Shown: positions 46,240 through 58,284 of the stretch, one piece after another | Numbering within the stretch: the stretch's first letter is position 1 | Layout: the number at the start of each line of letters is the position of its first letter | Origin: Anaspis maculata | Lineage: Eukaryota > Arthropoda > Insecta > Coleoptera > Scraptiidae | Direction of reading: 5' to 3' | Length of the DNA stretch: 64,000 nt | Assembly (NCBI GenBank): GCA_949128115.1 | Contig: OX421964.1 | Coordinates: 33,720,177 to 33,784,176 of the forward strand | The notes under the pieces: model-generated | What the model saw: the letters and a program-made list of their open reading frames with translations, nothing else | Told to the model about the DNA's origin: nothing | Databases searched by the model: none | Program-made: the position numbers and the translations under genes

Positions 46240-47480
46240 CCAAGTCTATAAAATTTGTTCTATCAACTGTTGATTTCATTTTTGTTGGCAGAATCCAATT
46301 ATCTTGTCAAATTTTGTATTTTCGCCTAAGTTCCCGGAAAATTATGCATTGTAACCATGTCGTGTTTGATATTGGTGAATGCGGAAAAAGATACCCGATT
46401 TTTAGGTCTATAGGTCCCATGTCTCCGCAACTTCTCTGTCGATTGCTGGAGCCTCAAACGTGTATAACAGTTTTTCGTCTGTATCTTTTTCCTGGAAAAT
46501 TGGAGGAAAATGAAATTGATATGTTAAAGTGCAAAAAAATCATGATCAATTTTATGACACCAACCAATATGGATTCAGACGTACGGTTACTGAGTTACAA
46601 GTGTTTCCGTGTCTGAGGTTTCCACACATTCTGAATGTCCTATGGAATAAGGAAAATTTACAGTTCTCCACCGAATAACATTGGGACAATTCTGTGAACG
46701 TTGTTCCCGGAGAATTCTACAACGTAACCATATTGCGTTTGATAATGGCGGATTAGGACAGGAAAAGATTTTTTTTTGTGTAGGTTTCATGTCTCCACAT
46801 CGACCCTGTCGATTGTTGGAGCCTCAAACGTGTAAAACAGTTGATCGCCTGTATATTTTTTCCGGAAAATTAAAGAATTTGCATGATAAAATGCGCAAAA
46901 TTATGATCAGTTTCATGACACCAACCAAATTTGGATTCGGACGTACGGTTACTGATTTACAAATATTTCCGTGTCTGAGGTTTCCAAACCTACTGAATTT
47001 TCTTGTGGATTAGGGAAAATCCACAGTTTTCCACCAAATAACATCGGGAAATTCACGAAAACGGCTTTGGTCATGAACCGTTCTGTTCTGCGTATTGTTG
47101 AAGATCAATTGGAGAGAAAAGTGGAAAATGGTGCAAAACTAACGAAGAGTTTGACACCATAAAAGCTTTGTCGGAATTTTTTCCAGATTGTAGTGAATCT
47201 ATCGACATACCGTCTGGCTTAAGAGGCCCAAAAGTGAAAAACAGTTTCTTGCCTTGAATTGAAATAGGTGAAAAATTAAAAATTCTACATTCACACCCAT
47301 CCATGATGAATTTCGACAAAATATGATTTATTATTGATTTCAACCGATATAAATTCGGACGTACGGTTGAAAAGTTATCGATTTTTTCGTGTTTGGCGCC
47401 TCCGAACACTATACATCGCAATTTCCACCAAATACTGTATGAGAAAATGTACCTACTCAAACGGTTTTGGTGATGAATCG
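46240..47480. repeat. Three diverged tandem units of about 360-420 bp
   Basis: Landmarks recur in the same order. (T)GGAGCCTCAAACGTGTA lies near 46450 and 46820, with a weaker match near 47223. GACGTACGGTT lies near 46578, 46940 and 47358. Each is followed by CGTGTCTGAGGTTTCC or CGTGTTTGGCGCCTCC. Spacing is about 370 and 400-420 bp. Minus-strand translation of all three keeps a similar stretch (FGGKLWIFP, ETSDTE, PYVRI), so the unit may have been coding or is simply a young satellite-like array. Confidence 0.7.
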
Positions 47481-48487
47481 TTATGTTTTGCGTATTGCGT
47501 CGAAAAACATGGGAAAAAATGGAAAGTGGTGAAAAATTGAATTTCCAGTTGTTCCTCGGAGAATTTGAAAAATAAATGAATGAACCGGAATTGTTCAAAA
47601 TGAAATTTCTGTACTGCTGATTTGATTTACGTTTAAATAATCAAATTTTCGAGAAAATTTCCAAATTAGTCTGTGAGCAACGATTTCCTGAATGAAATAC
47701 TCTGTAATTGTGTTAAAAAGGCAACCGCATGGTTGAATCTAAGTTGAGGAATTTGGAAGAGGAACCTTTGCCCTCATGCCCTCATACAAAGATGACAGCG
47801 AGCAGGGAAGCTGCCACTGATGGTTGCTTGTGAGTGGTCTACACAAATCATGAAATCTTAAAAGAGACATAAACTCGAATTCGATTCGTACTTGCAGTAA
47901 ATGCACATGAATGTGCTGAAATCATTCCACAAAAGTCACATTTCAATAGGGTCCTTACATGAATTTTATATTGAGACGGTTACTTCATAAAATCATTCAA
48001 AACGTTATCCACAATAATTTCCGCTCAAAAAAATTTTTCTAAAAAATTGGTCCATCCGTAATGAAAATCAAAGTTTGAATTTTTTTTTCGCGCCAAAAAC
48101 GCGGTGGCTTCTACAATGACCTCGTATGATCACGATGACGTCAACCCGAGAGTTCTATTTTTCGTTTGCAAGTTTTTTTTCCCTGCAACCCCGCGAAAAT
48201 TCAAATCTTCATTATTTTACAGACCTGACCTATTTCAATTTTGGAGCCGCGAACAGCGCCGCAGCCCTTGCTCACGTATCAGGGCCACCCCAAGCTCGTG
48301 CTACGCGCTTTTCAACCTGAATTGAGCGTCAGCCCAACAGACATCTGAGACGGTGACAGTGAGATTATGTCAAACATTTGAAATTCGTAGTCGCTATCTG
48401 TTAGTGTAGAATCAAGTAGCCCCAGCCCGGGGCACGATGACATCATCCCGCAGCTGACACATCGATGCATGGAAGTTGCATGCCTAA

Positions 48488-48893
48488 CAGTGATGTGAGT
48501 CGGGTATTTACCGGGTAGGTAGGTAAATATAAATCGGGTATTTACCCGGTATTTTCCCGAACGATATTTACCGACCCTACCCAGTTTGACAGAGAAGTTG
48601 ACACTGTTGACAGCTCGGTTGACAGTGTTGACGGTTATAGGTTGAATGATCTCTTTTTCCAAGTCCCAAGGCTTCATGAACATAATCGCCAAAGCACTTA
48701 TTATGATTTTGCTGCTGTGAGCAAAAATCATTATCGTTTGTTGTAGTTATTCTCCTATTGTTCGTCACAATTATTGAAAATAGATACCCTATTAGAGACC
48801 CGATTTCGGGTAAATGCCCGGTATCGGGTATTTACTCAATACCGGGTATTCACCCTAAAATATAAAAACCCGGGTAGGTATTTTACATCACTG
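48488..48893. mobile_element. 406-bp hAT-type MITE (CAGTGATGT ends)
   Basis: The ends are CAGTGATGT and ACATCACTG. Flanking ATGCCTAA (48480-48487) and ATGCCCAA (48894-48901) form an 8-bp target duplication with one mismatch, as expected of hAT transposons. Subterminal sequences are rich in CGGGTATTTACC and its complement, in both orientations. The middle is unrelated, with no transposase. Confidence 0.88.
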
Positions 48894-51775
48894 ATGCCCA
48901 ACAGTTTTTGTGTTTTGAATTTACAAAATAAAATAATATATTAAGATTTTCGAAAAACAGTCCAGTCTGTGGTGCTATTTGACTACCAATAAGTACCAAA
49001 GCATCATTGGAGGCAATAAAAAAAATCGTGCAAGGACCCTATTGTTTGAAATCCCAGATTATGTGCTGTTTGCAATGTTCGTACTGACTCGGACTGATAG
49101 GCATGTAACCTAGCTAGTTGTTGCTCTTGTAGAGCCGCAGCAAATGCAAGGGAATTCTTCTCGCTCTTCTTCTTCTTCTTCTTTTTCTTGTGCTCCATAA
49201 AAGTATTCGTGATTCTTCTGGAACGTGATGGACTTTGTTGTCGAGTTGATGTTGGATATCGGATGCAGTACTATGCGAACATTGCGAGCAATAGCCCTTG
49301 TAGTGATCAAAGATTTCAGAGAGTTCTAATCTGAAATAGCACATGATTCGGGACTTGATGGAAGAGGTCTAAGGCATTCACTAGTAACTAACATTTTGGA
49401 ATTATAGGTAAACAAAGAGTGTTGTTGAGTTGAAAATCGGACATGGAACCATGCGAATTGTAGGTATACCTACCTAAACGACACAAGGAATAATACGAAC
49501 GTCTTCCTGGTTGTATGCACATCGATCAAGGATTGATACGGTTATTACTGTTTAGTCAATACGTTCGATCACATAATACGACCCGCACAAGCCAAACAAT
49601 CATGTATATCAATTATAATATCAAAAGCAAAGCAAATCAAAAAAATGACATTTCTTCTGATGACAAATGATATTGACGCAAGAGCGAAACAGCAGCGAAG
49701 TCGAGTCGGGTGCTGAAGTGTGCCGACGACACACGATCTTGTGCAAGCCATTTTGGCAACGAGTTTTTGACAGATTTCACTAACAGTGGAAACAAACGAA
49801 CCTTGAAACTTGATTGTAGACGCTTTGCTGTATTTCGTAGTGAAACTGTGTGATTTTTGGGAATTTATTCGCAATTCATTCAAGAATGAGCGGCTAAGTT
49901 CATGATGCAACCTTCCCAGCGTCAACTTCACGTTACATTTGACATTTGTTTATTTACATTTCACAGCCACAGTCGAGCTCTAAGGTGACGCCACAATTTC
50001 GAGCCAGATTTTGTAGAACTGGACAAAAGAGACGACATGAAAACTATACAGATCACAACACGGATTCTTTCTAAAGGTGTGGCCAAAAGGTCCCATGGAA
50101 TTATTATGGATTCCCTAGAAAACAAGTCGCGACAAGGAACCCCTGTAACCGACATGAAATGTGCTCTGGTGGACCGAAAAGGCCCCTTTCTCGAAATGTG
50201 AAGCCGCTGAAAATTTCAAATAAACTGTGAGTACCCACCCAGGTGTGTTTTGCCCCTTCAAGTCTTCTATTTTTGTGAAATACGGCGTCAAAGTCTGGCC
50301 CGGCCCGGGAATTTTCGATCAATGTGCCGTTCGAATCTGGAGGAGGCTCTTGTGTTTTGTGTCTGTGGGCGGTCAAAAGTCTCCTCCGGACCACAATTCA
50401 ATTTCGCACGCTGACACGGTACATTTTCTCCAAAAACATTGTTGAAATGCCCCGAGGTGTTGAGTTTTCCGAAAACCAGAGCGCCGATTGACGTTCCTGT
50501 CAGGTGACGATCACTTTGGCCGTGCCGTGACCCAATTTTAACATTTTTCGGCTAAATTTCAAGAAAAACGCCACCGCATGGGCCGCATTGGACGACACGC
50601 GGCCTTCGAAAAGCCCCGGTCGGCATTTCACACCAAATTTCTCGAAATTCTGCCCGAAAAGCCGACTTTTCGCCGCAATCCGTATCAAGAAATGTGGAAC
50701 GAATTATCCAAACATCGGTTCCCTTGTAAAATTTGGAATCGATTATGGAAACTTTCGAAAAATCTTGACAAATACGGCAAAAATTTCGAAAAATTCTCAC
50801 CCTCAACTTGGGATGCGGTTCGTTTGCGAAAATTTTTTAAAAAATACCCCGTCAAGATCCGACGTCTGGTTTTCACAGAATATGTCGGCAGGTCGTTCGG
50901 TTGCCGTCAGCGGATTCTATGGGGTGATTCCTGAGATATGGCCAATCAAACTTTTCGGTTGAACACATAAATCACCCTGTATATCGGGAACGGAAGACGT
51001 CAGAAAAATTTCGAATGTAGATTCTGATTCGCCTTGAGAAAGTACATCTACCCTCAAGCCATGTCGGTTACTTCGTGGGACACCCTGTATAGTACTATCA
51101 GTAAGATAGTAAAATACGAAGAGAAGATGTACGACAGAGAAGATTGCAAAATTTTACAAGAATGCTGGAAAGAAAAGAACAGAAGAGCAGAAGGCAGGAC
51201 ATGGGGAGAATGAGAGAAATACTACAGAAGAAAGGGATACGCAGGAGAAGAGGTTGCAAGATTAAGGGAAAATGGTGGCTTGCTGATGGAGGAACTGAGG
51301 ATGCAGGACAGAGATGTCGAAAAGCAAGAAAGGATGGAAAAAATAAAAGAATCAAGGTATCACAGTAAGTACGAAGGGCTAGTGACAAAAGGACAGCCAA
51401 AATATCTAGATAGGGAGAGCGCAAGAGGAAGAAAGATAATGGCAAGGTTCAGATGCGGAAATGAAGAAAGGGAAAACAGATTTTGGAAGGATGGCGCAGA
51501 GCGAATATGTAGAATGTGTGGAAATGAAGCAGAAACGATGGAACATATGATGAGAAGATGCACCGAAATGAGAGAGAGAGAGGAAAGTGTCGAAGAAATT
51601 GAGCGAGGATAGAATAGGGATGAAGTGGCTGAAGAAGATTGTAAATAGAAGAGGAGAGCTGAACCAGAAATTGAGAAGAACAATTACAAATGTATAATTA
51701 TAGGTGTAATAAATTGGATGTATTGAAATGGATAAACGGAACTGTAAACCCGTAGGGTAAATAAGCCTATATACG

Positions 51776-51850
51776 TGGTGCAACCTATGTGAGTTTTCTC
51801 GTCTACTCTGAAGTAGGCGAGAACCATTCTCACATAGTTTCAAGCAACTC
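51776..51850. repeat. Right LINE target duplication followed by a 50-bp hairpin
   Basis: TGGTGCAACCTATGTG at 51776-51791 duplicates 40952-40967. Overlapping it, TATGTGAGTTTTCTCG ... CGAGAACCATTCTCACATA (about 51787-51837) forms an imperfect hairpin. This is a feature of the original target site. Confidence 0.75.
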
Positions 51851-52286
51851 TCGCTACATCGATGTATCGCGGATTGCATAAAACTCCCAGGGACTTTTCT
51901 CACATGATTAAAAAATAGCGGCCATGATAGTGATAAGCAAGGGTCTTAATTATGTTCTAGACTGACAGCTCACAGCCTAGAATCTCAAATGGTGTTCCAA
52001 CTCGTGCTCCAATGATTAAAACATGCCAAATTCTTCCAAAAACCACTAATCGTTGAATGCACACAACCATTTCTCATGCAATTTAACGTTTTGACATTTT
52101 GACAGCTTGAAAATTTGGGTTGGTACACTTGAATTTTAGCCCTGAGACAATAAGCAGTGATGGATTAACATCAGAAATGAGAGCAAATGGACAAATGAAA
52201 CACAATCAAGAAAATAAATCAAAAATCAACACAGACGTATATTTCATTTTGTGAACACGATCAACTCTGATCTTAATGAGTGAATA
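51851..52286. other. Unassigned non-coding stretch
   Basis: A+T-rich sequence between the LINE target site and the hAT MITE. No ORF, RNA or repeat was recognised. Confidence 0.35.
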
Positions 52287-52294
52287 CTCGGTAC

Positions 52295-52740
52295 TAGGGA
52301 TGTCCAACTTCGATTCGATTCATACCTGAATCGATTCAATGGAAACGATGCATCTGAAAAGTTGAATCGATTCAACTGTATACGATTATTTAGTGAATCG
52401 ATTCAAACTACTGTGATTGTTGTTTCGATTATTACGCACGCGACAACACTCGTAAATGCCGGAAAGCCGTTCAGTTTTCTGGTCATTTGTGTGTCGACTA
52501 TTGATCAAAAATCATTTATTATTGTCAACATTATTATTATTTTGAAATTTTTCCGCCAAGGGCATCATCTATCAACACCAAAAATCTAAATACGTGGCCC
52601 CACCGAACTGAATGCACTAAGATTGGTTCTTTTTGATGCATCGATTTATTTCATACGATTTTTCACTCAAATCAAACTATTGATTACGATTCGATTCGAT
52701 TAGCACGAATCGATTCACCGACAACATTTGGACATCCCTA
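52295..52740. mobile_element. 446-bp hAT-type MITE with repeated GAATCGATTC palindromes
   Basis: The ends are TAGGGATGTCCAA and TTGGACATCCCTA. CTCGGTAC at 52287-52294 and 52741-52748 is a perfect 8-bp target duplication. GAATCGATTC, a 10-bp palindrome, occurs four times near the ends (three on the left, one on the right), with further half-matches such as ATTCGATTCGATT. Such clustered subterminal motifs are usual transposase-binding sites in hAT elements. No coding region. Confidence 0.92.
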
Positions 52741-52748
52741 CTCGGTAC

Positions 52749-54144
52749 TCTGCTTTTACCGAGTATTCAGAGTTGTATCAATATCGAAGCCATAAACTCA
52801 TAAGAGTCATCAGAAATGCAAGTTGAACCTTCAATCAGTGCCTCATAATTGCAGATGGAGTTCGACAACTCTTCGTGGTAAGCCAGGCTTGGCCGGGAAA
52901 TATTTACAGCAGTCGGCCCCGTTCTTACATGTGAATTAATTTGCTAGCGCCCTCTGTTGTTGATCTTTCCACTTTGCATTCGCAAATAATTCGATTCTAC
53001 GACATCCATTCATTTTTACGGCCTGTTTCAGAAGCAAGATGTATTCGGAGGTTTCAAGCTCTTGGTCTTCTTCTCGACCACCATGCAAAGAGGCAGTGGC
53101 CAACTTTCTCTTGATTCCTTCTCGTCTTGGCCGTAACAATTTTGGGTGATGTTCTTTCGAGTGCTTTGAGCGGCATTGGAGCTTTTTCTAGATGGACACG
53201 AAGCGCACAGAACCAGAAAATACGTGATGCAGTTACGACGCAAAAAAAGTGTAATTGCAAGTTAATGTTGGAGCTTTTCTCTTTGCCGCGGCATGGATTA
53301 CCGCGAATTTTACACCGGAGGCGCTTGAATTGATTAAAAAATTTCTCTCCGTACGTAATGAACGTCATAAATAACGTCGCGGCGCTGCGCTTGGGTCTCC
53401 GTCAGGGTGGCGGGGCCCCCGGAAACGCATATTGTAATAAAATTAAAACTTCCCAAACCCAAAAATTTGCAAGGTAAGCTCTCTCCGGTTTTGCTCACGG
53501 CGCGTTGCGGCGGCCCAGAGAGAAGCGGCCCCCGCCGACTCCATACTCCCGACTACATTATGCAGCCAATAACCTGGATCTGAAACCGACCGTGGCAATT
53601 TTATTTTAAAGATTCAAACTAGAGGTAGGACCATATTTCGGTTACGATTCCGCCGTAAATTTTGATCAGCCAGAGAGACGTCCCGGGGGAATCGAATCCG
53701 AAGCCTCCTTCTCCCGCGCCCATCCGCTGCTGCTTACTCCACTCTGTTCTTATTCGGCTTCTGCTTAGAGCAAATCTTTATTATCGACGCTGTCTCTAAC
53801 TCAAACATCTTATTGTCGTCGCCGGAGATCCGGAAACTCCATGATTTTTGCTTTTGTTTACCGCGTTTGGGAGCGCATTACGGGCGGATTTCCCGCGTGA
53901 TCCTTTTTGTATAAAAAACGCCGGTGCGTGTCGCACGGTACCTATACCCTATACGCACAGAGGGCCAGAGCCGAGCTTTCCCCTAGTGCCCACGCACGTT
54001 GAGGAAATTGGAAAGGTTAACTAGGTATCTGTCTACCTACCCACCTACCTACACGAATCTTGGATATTGTGGGTCTAGGTGCTGGTATTGGCGTAAAATC
54101 AGTAAATCACACATCACGTGACGACTGGCAACCATATTGTAATA
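52749..54144. other. Non-coding stretch with a G+C-rich section
   Basis: No gene recognised. From about 53370 to 53990 the sequence is G+C rich and free of the repeat families seen elsewhere, so it is probably single-copy host DNA. Minus-strand frames at 52936-53368 overlap each other and the other strand without any domain. Confidence 0.35.
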
Positions 54145-55100
54145 CGCGATATTAGTGTGACGTCAGGATCGCCATTTTTAAATGCCGGATCCAACAATGG
54201 TACGAGAACAAAAGAAATTCCAAAAATTATTTTTTGGTAACATTATCTTGCATATTTAACTACATTGGGGTACGAAGTGACAAACTACGGAACCTAGAGG
54301 GTTCTAGAAGACATTTTGGAGCATATTCCAATATTTTTCTTTTTTCTAAAATATTTCATCAGCAAAAGAACTTTGAAAGTGACAGCGATGACAGCGTATA
54401 TGTTGGCGCGACATAACCTCAAAGCGCAAACAACACTGCACCTGCACCAGACAACAACGAGAATCAGTCAACCACACAGCGAAGTGCAGAGCTGGGGACG
54501 TGTTGGAGAAGTTGAGACCTTAAATTTACCGATATCTAGGTATGTCAAAAGATTCTTTGATTTGTTTTCTTTCCATTTCGTCTATTGGAAATATCGACGT
54601 GCGAATCAAAGAACATCGTAAGTCGATAAATGCTACTTTTCAGGAGAGCGCAAAGAAGATTTTCAACTTCAAAAATTCATAACTTTTGTCCTGTTCAAAA
54701 TAATGACTTGATACTTGGTAAAATTGCATTATTTATAGACTAGTTTTGAACGGTGGAGAGAAAAATTAGCAATATTGATGAGAAAACGGTTTTTTCTGAC
54801 TTACGATGATATCAGAGAAACAAATTGTCAGATTGAGGCCCACGATTTGAGCGTATCCTTACATACGATGATATCGAATAAAGTGGTTGGTCTCTCTGAT
54901 GAGGCTAAGAATGTTACGATAATCTTTTCCTGGATGAGTGGGGGAAGTTGCGTGAGCGGGTGAGGCTTGGTGGATGTGAGTATTTAATGTGTTTGTCAGA
55001 AAGGAGCGGAATATCAGAATCTCACCAAAACGAATGTTTATTGCTGGCTTCGGCAGGCCAGAAATGGTTTAACGCGTCGGTTATATTATTGTGGTAAGTA

Positions 55101-56726
55101 CAGGGTGCTCACGTATGAATTATACCCCTCCACCAAAGAATTCCGATAAAACATAATTTTAAAACTGAAAAACGATTCTTACATGATTTTTCCGTACGTT
55201 TCGGATCTATTCACCAATTCAAAAATTCTCTGTGGTATGTCGCTTACAGGGTGCAACATCGGATTTTTTTCTCAAACTCCTCATCCTGATTATGAATATA
55301 TATTTCACACTTGATAGGTAAATCGAAAAAAAGACATATAAAAAAATTTATGAATTTTCAAAAATATCGAACTTTAGCGAACTTTTGCGCATGTGTTTTA
55401 TCACATAATATTCCAAGTGTGATATAAATTCATAATTAGGATGAAAGACGGAATCGATTCCCATAATCAAATACAGGTGTTCAATGTGAGAAAAATTTCA
55501 AATTTCGAATGTTTCACTCTGTAAGCAATAAACTTACCACAAAAGAAAGCACGATTCTTATGGAAAATGGCTCCCGGTTAAATTCTCTGAATTTTTGATA
55601 TGTTGTAGCTCATGAGATACTTATCAAATACCGTGAACCCCAAACTCAAATAATGGACAGTTTTTTACCAACAGGGGGTTGAAGTTGGAGGTTTTGACGG
55701 CTTCAAAATGATATTATGACGTTAATAAAAGCTTTTTATTTGGTTTCTCTTCAAGCTGTGTTTCATGCTGAATGTATTTATTCAACAGAAAAATATCAAC
55801 CTCCCCCTCCACCCCCAACCCCTATCCACAATCATAAAATACGAGATTACTCCCGAAAGCTATGCTGATGGCTTCTATGATTTAAATTATGAATTTTGAC
55901 ACAAGAATTATTTTCCATCCCTAATGTTGGGGTGCCGATTTTCCGATTTTCCTCGGTTAATTTGGCTGAATTTTTGGTATTGTTTACTCCTAATTCTGAT
56001 GAACAAAAAGTTCCCATACCATAACTTATTCCTATGAACAGCTTTTGCTCTACAGGGGACTGAAGTTCAATATTGATGCTCTCAAATATTAAAATTCAGT
56101 CCCCTGTAGAACGAAAACTGTCCATAGGAATAAGTTTTGGCATGAGAACTTCTTGTTCAGCAGAATTAGAAGTACACAATACAAAAAATGCAGCCAAATT
56201 AACCGAGCAAATTGGGAAATCGGCACCCCAACATTAGAGGTGGAAAATAATTTTTATGTCAAAGTTGATAATTTAAATGACAGAAGCCATCTGCATGACT
56301 TTTGAGAGTAATCTCGAATTTTGTGATGGTAAATAAGGGATGAGGGTGAAGGAAGGGGTTGATATTTTTCTGTCAAATAAATACATTTACCATGAAACAC
56401 AACTTGAAGAGAAACCAAATAGAAAACTTTTATTTACGTCAGAATATCATTTTTAAGCCGTCAAAAGCTCCAACTTCAACCCCCTGTGAGTAAAAAACTC
56501 TCCATTATTTGAGTTTAGGGGTCACGGTATTTGATTAGTATCTCATGAGCTACAACATATCAAAAATTCAGAGAATTTAACCGGGAGCCATTTTCCATAA
56601 GAATCGTGCGGGGTCCTTTGTGGACATATTAGAAAACTACAGAAAAAATCATGTGAGAATCGTTTTTCATTTTTAAAATCAAGGGGAACTCTCCAGGGGG
56701 GGGGGCTAGTTCATACGTGAACCTTG
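55101..56726. mobile_element. 1626-bp palindromic TA-flanked element, CAGGGTGCTCACGTATG end
   Basis: The left end, CAGGGTGCTCACGTATGAA, pairs with the right end, TTCATACGTGAACCTTG. TA lies at 55099-55100 and 56727-56728. Long arms, about 55550-56065 and 56090-56610, are near-complete inverted copies around a centre near 56080, where CTACAGGGGACTGAA meets TTCAGTCCCCTGTAG. The outer 55101-55540 part pairs only at its end. Non-coding. Confidence 0.88.
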
Positions 56727-56796
56727 TACAAAACAAAGATGGTGAATAATTATATACGTATATTTCTAAACATAAGGATCTTATGTACGCCTGGAG

Positions 56797-57366
56797 TGAC
56801 TTCGACTAGAAGGCATCTAAATCGAAGCCGGTGATTTTCTTTTCACTGGCGTTTCAGGATTCACTTCATATCTTCAAATGAACAGGCGCACAGAAAAAAA
56901 ATCCGAGAAAAACCGATATCGCAGCAAAGATATTCAAAACACGCGCCATTCTAGGACCTTTATTTGACCAGAAAAAAATTCTTTTTCTCTGGATGGATTT
57001 TTTACAGTACTATGCACGACAGGTTCGAGTGATTTTTCCATAAAACATCTGGAGCCGAAGTTATAGTGAAGTAAGAATTGCTTAAAAATTTGCAGCTTCA
57101 TCTTCGGCTGAAATTTTTTATTGGAAGATCACTCGGACCTATCGTCCAAAATACTGTAGAGAGTTCACCCTAGAAAAAGGAAAAAAATTTCTCGTCAAAC
57201 TAAAACCCTACTCTGATGGCGCGCGTGAAATTTGACTGTCGTCGGCTGTGATAGGCTTTATTCTTTCCTTTTACCTGTTTATATGGAGATTCGGAGTGAA
57301 GTTTCCAAACGCTAGTTGAAATAAAATCACCAGTTTCGATTTAAAGGCCTTTTGGTCGAAGCCGCC
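56797..57366. mobile_element. ~570-bp foldback element
   Basis: CTTCGACTAGAAGGCATCTAAATCGAAGCCGGTGATTTTC at the left (only its first 20 bases are highly matched) pairs with the complement of AAAATCACCAGTTTCGATTTAAAGGCC at the right. Inner pairs include GTATTTTGGACGATAGGTCCGAGTGATC-like words. No target duplication is visible. Confidence 0.7.
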
Positions 57367-57539
57367 CTAAGAATACAGATGATGACTTTAGTATTGAACT
57401 TATTGAGTATTAGTTATAGGTAATGAACAGTCAAGAAACTTGGAAGCACAAGACTCACATAATTAATCTTAATAAAATGAGGTGGTAAGCATTGCAATTT
57501 AAACCGTTATCCGTCTATGTAATAGGAAGTCGTTCTAGT

Positions 57540-57812
57540 GCATTCCGATTCTTACCATTTTGGTCTCTTTCGAAAGCTACGAGGATGTACTTTGGTTTGA
57601 GCCCATTGGCATTTCCAAAATCCAAAAATCAAAAAAATTATTCTTGGATTTTGGAAATGCCAATGGGCTCAAACCAAAGTACCTACATCTCGACCTACAT
57701 CCTTGTAGCTTTCGAAAGAGATCTAAATGGTAAGAATCGGTCAAAGAATAAACGGAATAAACCCAGAAGGATTGATTTCGCAACGCTTATTTCACCAATA
57801 TGACTCCGTCCT
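57540..57812. mobile_element. Palindromic MITE, left end missing (family of 60212-60524)
   Basis: GATTCTTACCATTTTGG at 57547 pairs with the complement near 57737. The centre at about 57630-57640 joins ATTTCCAAAATCCAAAAATC with its mirror. The right end continues to CTCCGTCCT at 57812, as in the complete copy at 60212-60524. The corresponding left terminus is replaced by other sequence. Confidence 0.78.
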
Positions 57813-58284
57813 GAATCAGATATTTTTTACAATCGGCGATTCATCAATGGGTTAGTTTACGATGCAGATGAGGGTGAGATATGTTTTATTGGTTTATTAT
57901 GTTTTTTTTTAGGGCGGCTAGACGGAATTATAATACCTAGATATCACATTTTGTAGGACATACCCAGATGACTTGAATGAGTTAAAAACCCCGGCAAATT
58001 TTTCACTATCTTCATCAGTTAGAAAGTTTCCAGTTTCAATGAACAGTGGACGCATTCCTTTTCTATCCCAATCCAACAACCTACGACTGAAGGTCTCTTT
58101 ATCCTTATTTCTTCAACTTCGATGTGAATGGGCAGTAGAGAAAGTCAGCCAAATGCCTAAATGGCCTGTAGATAGAGTATAGAGTGAAAGATTATCATAA
58201 ATTTTTGTAACATTATTTCTAGCCAAGTAGGTACTGCTAATGCATACCTCGATGCATACTATAGGTCGATACCTAAAGTTTTCC

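Larger units (their letters stand above)
44727..51087. mobile_element. 6361-bp TA-flanked element, CAGGGTGTCCCACGAAG ends
   Basis: CAGGGTGTCCCACGAAGTAACC and its complement form the ends. Inverted similarity runs about 160 bp (44727-44887 and 50930-51087). TA at 44725-44726 and 51088-51089 is the target duplication, and the LINE reads TPGYIV across the joint before it breaks down. Inside are a 0.5-kb palindrome (44880-45400), a tandem array (46240-47480), a hAT MITE (48488-48893) and several open but unidentified frames (45185-45781, 47071-47598 minus; 50578-50962 plus). No transposase is recognised. Confidence 0.85.
40968..51775 (+). mobile_element. 5'-truncated APE-type LINE (copy 2) split by four nested insertions
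   Basis: A 16-bp target duplication, TGGTGCAACCTATGTG, lies at 40952-40967 and 51776-51791. The LINE sequence itself is about 1.5 kb in five pieces: 40968-40975, 41096-41187, 42047-42476, 44448-44726 and 51088-51775. In order they encode the RT box FIDLKAAFDNVDRE, then GVRQGCPLSP, the catalytic box as YAND instead of YADD, LQLNV and YIFNRTNPKAHV. The C-terminal part has the finger CRMCGNEAETMEHMMRRC. The gaps are filled by a 120-bp MITE, a Jockey-like fragment, a 1971-bp and a 6361-bp inverted-repeat element. It is the same family as copy 1 at 4850-7800. Confidence 0.9.

Noticed and set aside
50578..50962. Two overlapping ~120-codon plus-strand frames
   Set aside because: They run into the inverted repeat end of the 6.4-kb element and match no family.
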